From contig AJWJ01000042.1 of assembly GCA_000277445.1 (NCBI GenBank), positions 1 through 64,000 of the forward strand: DNA of 64,000 nucleotides, in the 5' to 3' direction. The DNA is from Polysphondylium violaceum (Eukaryota; Evosea; Eumycetozoa; Dictyosteliales; Dictyosteliaceae). Of the stretch, positions 12,949 through 25,350 are shown piece by piece. Within the stretch, counting starts at the first letter, position 1; the number at the start of each line of letters is the position of its first letter. The translations under genes were made by a program, and so were the position numbers. The notes under the pieces were generated by a model. The model was not told the origin of the DNA. It was given only the letters and a program-made list of their open reading frames with translations, and ran no database searches.

Positions 12949-13821
12949 ATGAAAATTTCTTATTTTTCATTGGCATTAATTGTCATTGTATTTTTAATCA
13001 ACAGTTCATTCTGCGCCACCTATGCTGGTAAATCTAGCTCTGAACAATCAAGCAGTGGATCAGCATCATCAGATCCAGCAGGTTGTGTGTATACAGTCAA
13101 TCACAAGAAACTCAATATCTCTTCTATTCCGTATGTATAAGGCACACAGAGCATAGCGAATGAATGATTGGTCGAATCAGATTATCTAACTGTATCTTTG
13201 ACACTATATAGAACATTAACTTTTGTCGATAAAGTAAACAACACTGGTTACACACTCAGCGTTTGTGCTCCATTGGGTCCAAAACAACCATGTGGTCAAA
13301 TGTCATCAGACGTTTTCTCATGTATCACTAAAAACTATAATGCAACCAAATCCAATCTCAATGGAGGTTCCGCTCCCGAAGCTCTCGAAACTGTTAAAGG
13401 CTATGACCTCTCTGTCAAATACGCTGGTGGTGCCAGTTGCAATATGATTAAAATCTACTCTACTGTAAATTTCCAATGTGGAAAGACAAACGCTATTTCA
13501 TCAGTCACCGCAGGTGCCTGGAGAGCTATTGGTGGTGAAGGTTGTTTTGGTCAATATGTTTACGTTGTCGATTCTCCTCTTTTCTGTGCACCAAAGAGTG
13601 GACTCACTGGAGGTGACATCTTTTTGATTATCTTCTTTTGTACTTTTGGTGCCTATTTCATTTTCGGTGCCATCTTTTTAGCTATCAGAGGTAACAGAGG
13701 TGCTGATCTCATTCCAAACAGAGGTTTCTGGGCTTCATTTGGTTCTTTGATTAAAGATGGTGCTTGTTTCATCAAGAACAAGATCACTGGTAAATCAAAT
13801 ACCACCTATCAACAAATCTAA
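12949..13821 (+). CDS. secretory-pathway type I membrane protein, MRH/Atg27-like
   Basis: Two exons (12949-13130 and 13212-13821) with an 81-base intron give a 263-residue protein. A signal peptide (KISYFSLALIVIVFLINSSF) is followed by a Ser-rich spacer and a luminal domain of about 150 residues with paired cysteines (GCVYTVNH, SVCAPLG, PCGQ, FSCITK, CNMIKIYS, FQCGK, GCFGQYVYVVDSPLFC), as in mannose-6-phosphate-receptor homology domains. One membrane helix follows (DIFLIIFFCTFGAYFIFGAI), then a short cytosolic tail with LIPNRGFWASFGSLIKDG. That tail motif is typical of the Atg27/cation-independent M6P receptor group of Golgi-endosome cargo receptors. The family assignment is from pattern; the ligand is unknown. 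The tail ends YQQI and lacks an obvious acidic-dileucine signal. Confidence 0.8.
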
Positions 13822-14026
13822 ACAAAAAGAAAAAACAAAAAAACAAAAAAAACAAAGCTAAATAAAAAAAAGATTAGATCTTATATAATACCATTATGTT
13901 TATTTATTTTTATAAATCTCTATCTCGTTGCATGCATATGACCACAAATAAATAAATTTGGTAAAAAAAATATTTATTTTTTTATTTTTTTTTCTAATTG
14001 TCATATGACAGGCGAACGATAGATTC

Positions 14027-17000
14027 ATGAATACTTCCATTAATATAATAGAACAATTGATTTTTAAATTAGATAGTTTAATATCATGTGTATATAATAA
14101 CAACAGTAATAAAAACAATGGAGACGATAGCAAGATAATATTGGAGAAATCATTATCATTATTTATTCAACATTTATTATTACCAAACAATAGTAGTAGT
14201 AATGATGGTCAAGATAATAGTCATAGGAATGTAAAGGATAAAAAAACATTTAATCCCAATGATTTAGATGCAATGAATGATGACGATGATGAAGAAGGTC
14301 AAGATATAGATGACGATGAAAAAGAAAAAGAAAATATATTACTAGACAGTATCTGTAAAGATATATACGAACAGTATAAAAAGAGATTAGATTTATTTAT
14401 AAATTTGGCAAGCAAATATTCAACAAATCAATCATTTACATTGTCCATAGAGTTTATTAAATTGAAATATTGTATATTTATTAAAGAGATATTGATAAAG
14501 GTTCAAGATCAATTAAACGCAATTCCTCAACCACCATCGTCAACATCAACAACAACGACAACGACGAATAAAGGGGAGCAAGATGAAGTTGCACCTACAT
14601 CAATAATATCTATTAATGTATGTTTATTAATATTGTATGGGTATTAGTATAGCAATAGGAATCTAATATAATATACATTAATAGAATCAAAAAGTTATAA
14701 AATCATCATTGGATTTAATTATATGTTGGGGTATAACACCTTGTTATGTAAGAGGTATAGGTATACCGTTGGGTAAAAGAGTACCAAGTGATTCAAATTC
14801 AATTATATTTAATACTCTGTTTGAAAGTACACTTTATTTGCAGCCTCTCAGCCAAAACAATGTCAATGAGCCATTTCTTTGTTTTCAATTAAGTTATTTT
14901 GTAGAGCTAATAGATCAACTAAGAGACGGCAGTATTGATTTGAATATCATCATCGTATCACGTTATCTCTCTGATTTGTTTGCAAGTTATCTGCAGTTGA
15001 TTAATCTCAGATCCTCACCATTTGACATCACCACCAAACAAAAGTATGCTGGTAAGATTGACCTGTTGCTATACAACGTTTATCCAGAACTTGTGTTTGA
15101 AGCACTCACCATGTTGCTCTCGCCAAACACAGTACAGCCACCAGTGTGGATGACAAAATGCCTTACAATGATGTTGTCCAAATGCTTGTTGAGACCACAT
15201 GCATTGCGTATTCTCTTGGAAACCATTTTAACTTCCTCTGCAGGTAAATCCATGACAAAGCCATTGCAAAGCATAGTATCACTCGTCTCAACATTGCTCG
15301 CCAACACCAAACCCTCGCCAGAGACATTTTACGAAAAGATTTCACCTCAATTACTCGATATCATCCATCGTCGTTACAATGCAGACAAGTCACGTATTGT
15401 AGAGGCTGTGATGATGATCATAGAGTGTCTCTTTCAACAGAATCCTGACTTTGTTCTCAAACACTTTATCAACTCAATCATTGATCCATTAATTAAATGT
15501 TCAACTGAACTACACAATAGCAATAATGGTGGCGACGACGATAACAAGATAGTAGTCAAAGAGGTCGAACTGTTTCATTGTATTGAGGATTTACATAAAG
15601 TATTATCCAAACTTGGGTTCAATCAAATGCTATTGGACTATATATCAAAGATCATTCCTACCCTCTTTCAATTGTATTGTTTTGTTTCCAAATCCATATC
15701 AACTCTAAAGGTCTCTTGTAAAGAGATACTCTGTACATTTTTTAAATTCTCTTCTTCAACAACTTCAATCACTGAACTCAAGAATCTTATTTTACCAATT
15801 ACATTAAAGAATCAACATAGCGTTCATAATAGTCAACAAATAGATAAAGAAAAACAACAGGACAAACAAAGCAATCATCATTCATTATTGGATCTTGAAG
15901 ATGTTATTCAAAATGAAGATGATGACAATAATAACAACACCAACGATACTCATTTATCGTTTTCAATGGGTGAAAGTGGAGGTGTTGTGGCCAAATATAT
16001 ATCTTATCAAGATCGTGATTACCAATGGGAGGCTGAATGCTTGATTGGCATATTGGAGATTATGAAAAACGACGAACTCGCAGGAAATCTATTTGTCGAT
16101 CTATTGAGTGAATTCTCTGTGCTCCAAGACCAAGATCAAGACAAACTCGATCAAAAACACCGTCACCAATATTTTGTGCTCATTCAATTTATCATTATCA
16201 TGAGCGATAGGTTGGGTGCTGCCATTTTAAAAAATGTATTGCAAGTATGTACTTTTGTCAAAGTAATGTTGACAAGGAGCATATCAAAGTTGAACAGTGA
16301 CCAAGAGACAGAAGAGGACATTGAGTCGCTCACCCTCTCTTTGGGTATCCTCACCACGCTACTCACTGGCGAAATCAAGGTTAGAAAAGAAGAAGAGATT
16401 GTTATATTTGACCTACTCTCACTGACCGAACAACTCTGTTACCATCCCAATGAAATGATTGCCACAATGGCCTCACAAATTAAAACCATCATCACTGCCA
16501 AAAAGCCTATATGGATGGATCACGATAATACTGGCGCCACCGAGGACACGTCTGACAGCCAGAGCAAATTAAAGGAAATATTGGCGGATCTCAGTCACCC
16601 TCTATTGCCAGTCAGAGCACACGGCCTGATTGAGCTGAGAAGAATGGTCCTGTCCAAAAGCTCACTGATTGACAAAAACCTCGACAATGTGTTGAATATA
16701 TTCAAAACTCAACTCGGTGATGACGATACATTTATTTATGGCTGTTCCATCGCTGGTTTGGCAGCGTTGGGCGATATCTATCCCACACGCATCATTCCGT
16801 TGTTGGTGGAGCAATTTATCAATAAATCCATACCCGAGTTTAAAAGAATGAAAATTGGCGAATCCTTGATTCAAATCTCTCAACGTTGTGGCGAATCATT
16901 GCCCAAATATGCCGCCACCATGGTCAACGCATTCCTTGCTGCCTGTCAACCCGATCAGCCTGTGGGTGTCCAATCCAGCAGTTTGTCCAATCTATCTACC

Positions 17001-17360
17001 CTTTGCGAACTCCTCCACTACTCGATTGACCCCTATCTCGTCGACATTCTATCACTCATCAACGACATTCTCTCCACCAGCAAAGACTCTGAAATTCGTA
17101 GAGGTGCCATATTTATCTTTCAAATGCTACTCAAAGGTCTTGGCAAAGATTCGTTCAACCTCATTCCAGACCAACTCAAACAAATCTACAACACACTCAA
17201 AAACATTGAATTCTACGACACTGACGATATTTGCAAATACCATGCCAGATCCGCTCTCTATGAATTGGACTCGATCACCAAATCATTCATTTTCCCTGGC
17301 AATAGCAACACTGATGATTCCAATCAACCATTTGGTATAAGAAAATTAAATATATCTTGA
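14027..17360 (+). CDS. TANGO6/Rtp1-like HEAT-repeat protein
   Basis: Exons 14027-14617 and 14685-17360 join in phase to give 1088 residues. The C-terminal part has the hallmarks of the RTP1/TANGO6 family: LADLSHPLLPVRAHGLIELR, then DDDTFIYGCSIAGLAALGDI, KRMKIGESLIQISQRCGE, and STSKDSEIRRGAIFIFQMLL near the end, followed by YHARSALYELDSI. The rest is a helical-repeat solenoid with acidic low-complexity inserts (near residues 80-100 and 380-420). Yeast Rtp1 helps assemble and import RNA polymerase II; the animal homologue was found in a Golgi-organisation screen. The first exon starts 205 bases after the previous gene. The start MNTSINIIEQLIFKL is the first ATG of the open frame. Confidence 0.85.
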
Positions 17361-18114
17361 TTACATACTATCGTACAACAAATCTCAGATCCTCAATCAA
17401 ATATTACAAAAAGGTTATATTTCAATTTTTTGAAAATATCTGTTTTTTGACAAAAATAAAAAAAAAAACAAAATTCTTTTTATCTGAATTTTGATCATTT
17501 TTTTTACTGAAAATTTTTTGATTGTGTTGGGGAGATTCATCCACCAACCCTTTTTTTTCTATTTTTTTTAGTATTTTCTCTATATAATTGTTTATAGTAT
17601 TTGTGTGTGCCTTTCATTATTGTATTGTACTATCATACATTGCACCCATTGTTACACAAACACACCCTCTCCCTATCATCTTTTTTTTTTTTGAGGCACT
17701 CATTATCATTACTATAAATATACCACACTCACTCACTTTTTCCCCCACACACACATATATATTGTGATTTCTTTGTATATATTCAAAATTTAATTTTTAT
17801 TTGTCTATTTATAATTCGAGCTAAACATTGTGTATATTATAATTTATAACCCCATCACACACACATTCATTACTATTATTTACCCATCATTTCTATCTCT
17901 TTTTATCCCCTTTTAGTACAATATCATTATCATTATTCTCATCATCATCGTTATCATCAACACTCTACCCACATAATTTATTTATTACCTACCTATATCA
18001 AATCATATACATATATATAATAGTAAACCCACATATTTGACAAAGCACCCACACATACCATATTTATTATTATTTATTTCAATTCCTTTTGTTTTATTAC
18101 TTACCACCACTACC

Positions 18115-18151
<37 letters not shown>

Positions 18152-18265
18152 TTACAATCTTTATTAAATCCACATCATATCATCAGTTTATTTAAAAAAA
18201 CACAATACAACAGTCCTAATAAATACACATACACTTGCACATATATATTTATATTTTAATTAAAA
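17361..18265. other. intergenic with microsatellite
   Basis: No gene in about 900 bases. It is CA-rich and T-rich DNA, ending in the leader of the NDR kinase gene. It includes a TTA-type trinucleotide run listed separately. Confidence 0.6.
18115..18152. repeat. (TTA)n trinucleotide repeat
   Basis: About 12 perfect ATT/TTA units lie in the promoter-side intergenic region of the NDR kinase gene. Such runs are common in dictyostelid intergenic DNA. Confidence 0.9.
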
Positions 18266-19886
18266 ATGATAAATGATCATGAATCAGTTATAAATGTTGG
18301 GTCAGATGAAGAGTATGATGAAGTCGAAGATGATACCACTATAATTAACTCAAGTGATCCATTATCTAGATTTACTTTGGATAAATCATTGGCTGCTAAA
18401 ATGTATATTGAACAATATTATATCAATGTCCAACAATCTGTAAAAGAAAGAGGTCAAAGGTAAATTTTAAATATATTAAATAGATCTAGGTTGAGAAGAG
18501 TAATTATCTTTTAGGTATTAATATAATAATCATAATAATAATCATAATAAATAATCATAATAATAATAATGTAGAAGAAAAGATTTAGAAACTAAATTGG
18601 AAAATATGAAATTATCATCAAAAGAACAAAACGATCTTAGAAAAGAATTGGATAAAAAAGAATCAGATTATATGAGAATAAAGAGACTGAGACTAAAGAG
18701 AAGTGATTTTGAATTGATTAAAATTATTGGTAGAGGAGCATTTGGTGAAGTATCATTGGTTAGACATAAAGAGTCTAATGATCTCTATGCAATGAAAAGA
18801 TTAAAGAAATCAGAGATGCTCAAAAAAGAACAAGTTGCACATGTTCGTGCAGAGAGAGATGTTTTGGCCAGTGCCAACAATGATTGGGTGGTAAAGTTGT
18901 ATTACTCTTTTCAAGATGACAGTTATTTATATTTGATTATGGAATATTTACCAGGCGGTGATATGATGTCTTTGTTGATAAAGTATGATATCTTTACAGA
19001 GGATCAAGCTAGATTCTACATTGCAGAGACATTGTTGGCAATTGAATCTGTACATAATCTTGGATATATTCATCGTGACATCAAACCAGACAACCTATTA
19101 CTCGACAAAGAGGGTCACGTCAAACTCTGTGATTTGGGTCTCTGCACTGGATTTCATAGACTCCACTCTTCGGAATTTTATCAAATGTTGGTTGGTGATG
19201 CAATGACTATTAAAATGAAGCTCATAGAGAGCACACCATTGACACAAACAGAACGTATTCAATCTTGGAAAAAAGCTAGAAGAGCCTTGGCCTACTCTGC
19301 CGTTGGCACACCCGATTACACTGCCCCCGAAGTATTCCTTCAAGTAGGATATGGAAAAGAGGTAGATTGGTGGTCATTGGGTGTCATTCTCTACGAGATG
19401 GTCGTTGGTCATCCACCTTTTCTCTCTGACAACACAACAGAGACTTGTCTCAAGATTTTAAATTGTAAAGAAACTCTTCACATTCCCAACGACATGGGTC
19501 TCTCTAGAGAGGTCATTGATCTCATAAAGAGATTGGTGTGTGAAAAGGATCGTCTCAAAACTGCAGATGAAATTAAATTACATCCCTTCTTTAAGAATAT
19601 TAATTGGGACACTATTAGAAAACAAAAAGCACCATTTATACCTGAACTCAAGAGTCCTACTGATACTTCAAACTTTGATGAATATGAAGCATTGGACGAT
19701 GCGGAATCTCAAAAGAATAAAACTCCAAACAAGAGACACACTTCAATCATTGGTAAAAATGTTGTAAAAGATAAAGATTTGGCTTTTATTGGTTTTACTT
19801 ATAAAGGTTTTGATGCAGTAAACAAATCCCCCTCTCATCAAAGAAGACCGGTTGATGGAATCTTTAATAATAATAATAATCAATAA
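18266..19886 (+). CDS. NDR-family AGC serine/threonine kinase
   Basis: Exons 18266-18459 and 18575-19886 give 501 residues. The N-terminal regulatory segment ([20 protein letters not shown], the MOB-binding region) is followed by the kinase domain: GRGAFGEV glycine loop, [10 protein letters not shown] with the catalytic Lys, [13 protein letters not shown], and DLGLCTG in place of DFG, as is usual for NDR/LATS. There is an autoinhibitory basic insert ([20 protein letters not shown]) carrying the activation-loop Ser, [12 protein letters not shown], and the C-terminal hydrophobic motif [12 protein letters not shown] kinases act with MOB proteins in cytokinesis and cell polarity. Dictyostelids have several; I cannot say which paralogue this is. 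A short Asn run ends the protein. Confidence 0.95.
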
Positions 19887-20272
19887 AATTAATTTTTTAA
19901 ATTTATTATTATATTTTATAGATCAAAATTTTAATAAATAGTGTTTTTATTTTTGAAATTGATATAGGGCTATTTCCAACAATGATTCAAACCTGGTTTC
20001 TCTTGCCAAGTCCTACCAATATATCCTGTAGAGTTTCCTGGAAACAGGTAAATAATAATCACACTGTCTGTAAGCTAGTTACAACTTTTAGAATTGAACT
20101 CATTAGTTCTAGAATTTCAAAACACCTCTTTGGTGTGTCTGAAAATCCCAATTTTGATATATTTTTTTTTTCACTTTAGAGATTTTTTTTTCTTACGCGG
20201 ATAATATCTGTCAATTTCAACATTTTAATTTAACTCTATTATTTGTCACCCAATTGCAAGGTATTATAAAAT
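19887..20272. other. intergenic
   Basis: Short A/T-rich spacer with no gene seen. A TGGAAACAGGTAAAT near 20038 looks like a splice donor, but no coding exon adjoins it. Confidence 0.5.
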
Positions 20273-21502
20273 ATGGATGAATTACTAAAACTTACTAAAC
20301 CTAGACTTGAAAACAAAAATGCACACCCTTATCACATGTACAATATGATAATGGATACACCTAGCGCACTCGAAAGAATCTTTAATGAAGAACAAGAAAT
20401 TATAGAAAAAGTTGTATCTGTTTTAGATTCTGATCGTATTGATCGTATATTGTTAATTGGAATAGGAACCTCTTGGCACGCTGCTTTAAATGCTCACTAC
20501 TTGTTGACTAGACTTGGAAATTTAGATCAATCAAAGAAATCTGTTGTAGTTTGGAATAGTTTTGATTTCATTCAACAATCTCCTCATTTAGATTCCAAAA
20601 CTGCTGTCTTTATTTTTTCTCATCGTGGTATAAAGACCTATTCCTATCAATCCTATATGAAAGCCAAAGAAGCTGGATCTTATGTTGTATTACTCACTGG
20701 CACAGAAGCAGCTGTACTCGAGCCTTTGGATGCCATCATCCGTACCAGTAAAAATGATCAATCTGCTGCCTTTACCATCAGTCATTCTAGTTCATATTAT
20801 GTATGTCTTATTTTATCTGCTAAACTGGGTGCTAAAAGCGGTAGCTCTGAAGCCAAAGATATCGTAGACAATCATTTATCTAAAGTGCCTCAATATTTCT
20901 CATCATTACTCAAAGATGAGACACCATATAAGAGATGGGCAGAGACAGTCCAAGATAAATTCTATCTTCCATTTTCAGGATACCTTGGCAACACCTCTAA
21001 TGCATATGAGGTTGCATTAAAGATCAAAGAATCTTCCTATTGCATCAGTGAGGGCTTCAATGTTGAACAATTAATTCATGGTCCATTTGTTGCTTTTAGT
21101 TCTCATACTGCATTGACTGCTATGATCACAGATTATGATAAACTTGGAAAGGAAAGATCTCATCAACTTTTAAGTTTGTATTATATCCTATATTTTTTAA
21201 TCCACCAATTATATTCATCTCTCTAATAATTTTAAAATATTATAGAGGCATCTAAACATGTTGGCGCAACAGTTTTGGCCATTACAACAATTGGCGATAA
21301 CACTACTGAATCAATTGTTGGTATAGAGAATACCATTAAATTAATAGATGTACCAGATTCTATTAGCATACTCACAAATTTAGGTTGTCTTCAATTATTG
21401 AGTTATCATTTGGCAATCTTGAAAAAGGTTAATCCAGATACTTTTAGAAGAGATCAACCTTTACATAGTGATTGTTTTTCAGTAGCCGGATTAACACTCT
21501 AA
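20273..21502 (+). CDS. SIS-domain sugar isomerase-like protein (GlmS isomerase half)
   Basis: Exons 20273-21173 and 21246-21502 (72-base intron) give 385 residues with two SIS domains. The first contains RILLIGIGTSWHAALNAHYL and VFIFSHRGIKTYSYQSYMKA; the second contains YLGNTSNAYEVALKIKESS and VEQLIHGPFVAF. These match the isomerase half of glucosamine-6-phosphate synthase and its relatives such as AgaS and FrlB. The N-terminal glutaminase domain is absent, so it cannot make glucosamine-6-phosphate from glutamine. A sugar-phosphate isomerase or deaminase, or a regulatory role, is plausible. The start fits the conserved HPYHMYNMIMDTPSALERIF, equivalent to the H-x-M-x-K-E-I region that opens this domain in GlmS. 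Confidence 0.85.
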
Positions 21503-21598
21503 AGCAAAAATATATACAATTAATCTTGGAATAATAATTTCAAATAAAGTACAACAATCCTGGAAATATTTAAAAAAAAGTTAAACATCAATATAAAT

Positions 21599-24500
21599 TT
21601 ATTCTTGATCACTACCAAATAAATCTTCTTTTTCTTCCATTTCTACTTCATTATTATTTGATTCTTGTCCTTCTTGATTAGTTTCTTGTTCACCAGTTTC
21701 ACCAGTTTCACCTCCTTCAACAGCTGCTTCTTCTTCTTCTTGTTCATTTTCACCATCATCATCAGTACCTTTTCTCTTTTTAGATCTCTTTTTATCTTTT
21801 CTCTTTTATCTTTCTTTTCCTTTTCTTTTATCCTTCTTTTTACCCTTTTTGCTGAGTGCACTCATACCATCATCACTACCAAACAAACCTTCATCGTCAT
21901 CATTGTTTGCATCCTCTTCTGCATTATTTCCCTTCTTTCTCTTTTTAGATGGAGTGGTGGCAGAGTCATCTTCGGTGGCCATGTTGTTGATTTTATCTTG
22001 AATCTCTTGAGCAGCCTTTAAATCTGCTTCAACTCTTTGAAGTCTAAGAGCTTCAGCTTCGGCCAATATCTTCTTTTTCTCTTCTTCCTCCTTCTTTTGA
22101 ATTTCAAAGGCAATACCTTTCTTTTTGGCCAAATCACTTTCTTGTTGTTCGAGATTCTTGTGAATGTCAACTAAAAGTGTGTGGAGCTTTTCCACCTTGG
22201 CAAGGTGATGTTTAGCCTTGGAGATTGAGAAATTTAATTTGGGATTGGGCTTGGTGTTTGAAAGATTGGTGAGTACCTTTTTGGCAAAGTCCAGCTCTGT
22301 GATTGAGTTGCTAGTATCCCATGTCTTTTTGTTTGGTTTGGTCGAGATCATATTGGCGTGGCTTTCAATAGTGATGGCATAGTTGTAGAGAAGTGATTGG
22401 TTGGATGGAGAGTGATGGAGTGCCTTTTTTAGTGTGAGTTTGCATTCAACAAAACGGTTGGCTTCATAATAGGCCTTGGAGAGATAGAGCAAGAGCAACT
22501 CTGTGTCTTTGAGCGATGTGGATTTCTTGAGACAAGATTCGTAGAGTTTAATGGCATTGTCATAGAGACCACGAGCCATATAGATGTGAGCAAGATTAAT
22601 AGACACTGGTTGGACATCGATGGCAGCCTCTCTGAGTTGGAGAAAGATTTCACTAGAGAGTGCAAAGTTGCCCTTTTCTGCGGCAACCATACCAATACCG
22701 TTGGCGGCGTAAATGTTGTTTGGATTTTTAGAGAGAATTCTTTGAAAGTATGATTCAGCATTGCCGAGGTACTTTTCAACCTTGTCTGGTGTGGAAAACT
22801 TGGCGTTATAGTAAATATTTCCGAGGGAAAGACTGGCATAGGTGTCGTTCTTGTTGGATGACTCGAGAACTTGTTCAAACTTTTTCTGAGCGTGATACCA
22901 CTCGTCTCTAGAGAGATGGAGGTTACCATAGAGTGCCCAAGCTTCAGCATTGTTTGGTGAAATATTGAGTGCCTCTCTATACCATTCACTGCTTTCATAG
23001 TTTTCACCTTCATTCTTGCAAATGCAACCCAAACGAAGGTAGCAGTCGATATAGTTGGGGTGTTCCTTGAGGATACCTTTATAGATCTCTTTTGCCTTGA
23101 CGACTTGACCCATAGACTCATAGAGACGGGCAAGATTGTAGGTGGTTGTGACATTGACAGCCTTGTAGTCATTTAACTCAAAGCCAGACTCGGAAATGAT
23201 TTGCAAGTAGGTAGCCTCTGCTTCGGGGTAGAGTCCCTTCTGTTGACGAAGTACGGCAATGTTATTGAGAATCTCTGACGAAACCTTTTGGTCCGAGGCT
23301 TTCATAAGGCCAACACCACGCTCATAGGCATCCAATGCGGCAGTGAGCTCAGAGGTGGTCTCTAAAATTTGACCCAACTCGATCCAATTGCTAGGCTCGG
23401 TGGGGTTGAGCTCAGTGGCCTTCTTTACGACTCTTTTAATCTTTTCAGTATCTTTGGAAGAGTGTGACGAATGTTTATAGAGTACACCCAATACTTGAAG
23501 TGTTTCATAGTTGTTGGGTTGTTTTTCCAACACCAATTCAAAGCATGCAATAGCTTTATCAAAATCACCATTGTGGAGATAAGTCTGGCCAAGACCATAT
23601 TGGGCAAGATAGAAATCCTTGCACTTGAGTACGGCCTGATGATAGTATTGAAGTGCTTCCTTCCATTTTTCCATGGCGTGGTATGCTCTGGCAATCAAAT
23701 AACAACTCTCTGCCTTGATGTGAGATACATCTGTATTGTTGAATGCAGCAAAGGCCAATGGATGTACCTTGGATAGCTCACCACGGAAAAAGTAATGGTT
23801 GGCCAAATGATTTAAAACGATTGGGTTGGTTGGTGATAACTTATAGGCTTGTAAAATGAGTTCCATAGCTTGAGCCAATTGGTCCTCATTCATCAACACC
23901 AACGATAAACCAATAAGTGCCTCTACATTGTCTTGATCCAATTGCAACACTCTTTCAAATGATTCTTTGGCTCTTTCATTTCTACCCAATTTAAAATAAC
24001 TGTATCCCAATCCTAATCTAACCGATGGTGAACAATTTGCATTTTGATGAATAACTTTTTGATATGTATCCAAAGCTTTATCATAATTTCCTTTATTAAA
24101 TAATATACAAGCCTATATTGTTATTATTGTTATTGTTAATACTTTTTCCTATTACCAATAGTTTTATATATAGATATTACGTACATGACCTAATTTAGCG
24201 GGTATTCCTGGTATAGTTGAATCTTTACTTGCTAAATCTAATACTTTTTGGAAATTAGTTTCAGCACGATCAACCTCACCTTTGCATAAAAGTAATACAG
24301 CTTTACCAATCCAAGTCAATGGTTGATGAAGATCAATTTTATCAGCTTTGTTAAAGTGAAATGTTGCTTGATTAAAGTATTCTTCTTTTTTCAATTTATC
24401 TCTTTCTTGTGTACCAAGTTGTGTATAATATGATGCCAATGCATTCAACATTGCAATTCTCTCTACTTTTGAATCTTTATAAAACTCTTCAATTGCTGGA

Positions 24501-24813
24501 TCTAATACCTGTGACAACAATTTTATAAAATCTTGAATTTTATCTTGTTTATAATATTCAATCTATGTTTGTTGATATGTTTTTGAGATTAGATTAGTAA
24601 ACAATGCTAGACATAGAGATAGATTATAATAGATTGATCGATATATACAGCTAATTTTAACCATAAATCCAATGGTGCAACTTCACCTTTTAAAATCTCT
24701 AAAATATCGTCAACATTGGGCAATGGATCGATTGGCACTCTAACACCTTGATCATAGTCTTTGATTGGTATATATAAACATGATACATTTTTATTACTAA
24801 TAGCGGTTGTCAT
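21599..24813 (-). CDS. ctr9: CTR9, TPR subunit of the PAF1 transcription-elongation complex
   Basis: Three exons on the minus strand are 24813-24649, 24562-24185 and from 24112 downward. The N-terminus (SCLYIPIKDYDQGVRVPIDP, then LWLKLA|IEYYKQDK) and the long array of TPRs (LGLGYSYFKLGRNERAKESF; GQTYLHNGDFDKAIACFELV) are characteristic of CTR9. A coiled coil follows (LAKKKGIAFEIQKKEEEE), then a basic/acidic tail. CTR9 scaffolds the PAF complex on RNA polymerase II. Strict translation stops at a TAA at 21806-21808 after 949 residues. The same frame continues for 68 more codons as an acidic tail ending DLFGSDQE, with a second TAA at 21599-21601, and the stretch before the stop already contains a similar LFGSDD. 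The tail therefore looks like true coding DNA interrupted by a stop; see findings. Confidence 0.92.
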
Positions 24814-25350
24814 TGTTGTGTGTGTGAGTGTGTGAGTGTGATGTGTTTGATAGTTGTGTGATGTATGTCGTCGCGATCTCTTGTAATAATAGTGTAATAA
24901 TAATACAAAAGTCCTCCACCAATAATAATGACTTTACACTACTCTAATTTGTTCTATGTATCAATAAAAGGAACAATACTAATCAGTAGAAGTTAAAGTG
25001 GTAGTGGTGTAAATATTCGTATGAATTGGGATAAATGAAAATGAAAAAAATTACTAAAAAAAAAAAAAAAAAATACAAAAAAGGGGGTAGGGATCCAATG
25101 CATATGGAAATGAGAAGTTCAATCAATACTATCATTATGAATAAAATACTTTTTAATCGTTTTTAAATCATATATTCATGGCAAAAGGGTGATTATATAC
25201 TTTTTAACGCCATCATTAGTGTAGTCATTTTCACTTTCCTCATATGGTAATTAATAAAAAAAAAAAAAAAGAATATAAAATAAAAATAGAATTTAAAGAA
25301 AATTTACAAGTTTTTTCCGTATATTAGGTGAATAAATTACAAGATATTAA
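24814..25350. other. intergenic, ctr9 promoter
   Basis: No gene seen. It contains GT-rich DNA next to the ctr9 start, poly-A runs near 25060 and 25255, and the repeat copy at 25282-25339. Confidence 0.55.
25282..25339 (+). repeat. diverged direct repeat, copy 1
   Basis: Fifty-eight bases immediately 3' of the zinc-finger gene. Aligned by eye it matches 26267-26323 at roughly 80 percent, sharing AAAAATAGA at one end and ATATTAGG(T/C)GAATAA at the other. Confidence 0.75.

Noticed and set aside
21643-21861. Lys-rich minus-strand frame overlapping the CTR9 tail
   Set aside because: It is the CTR9 tail read in a shifted frame; the tail in the CTR9 frame ends with the family-like DLFGSDQE.
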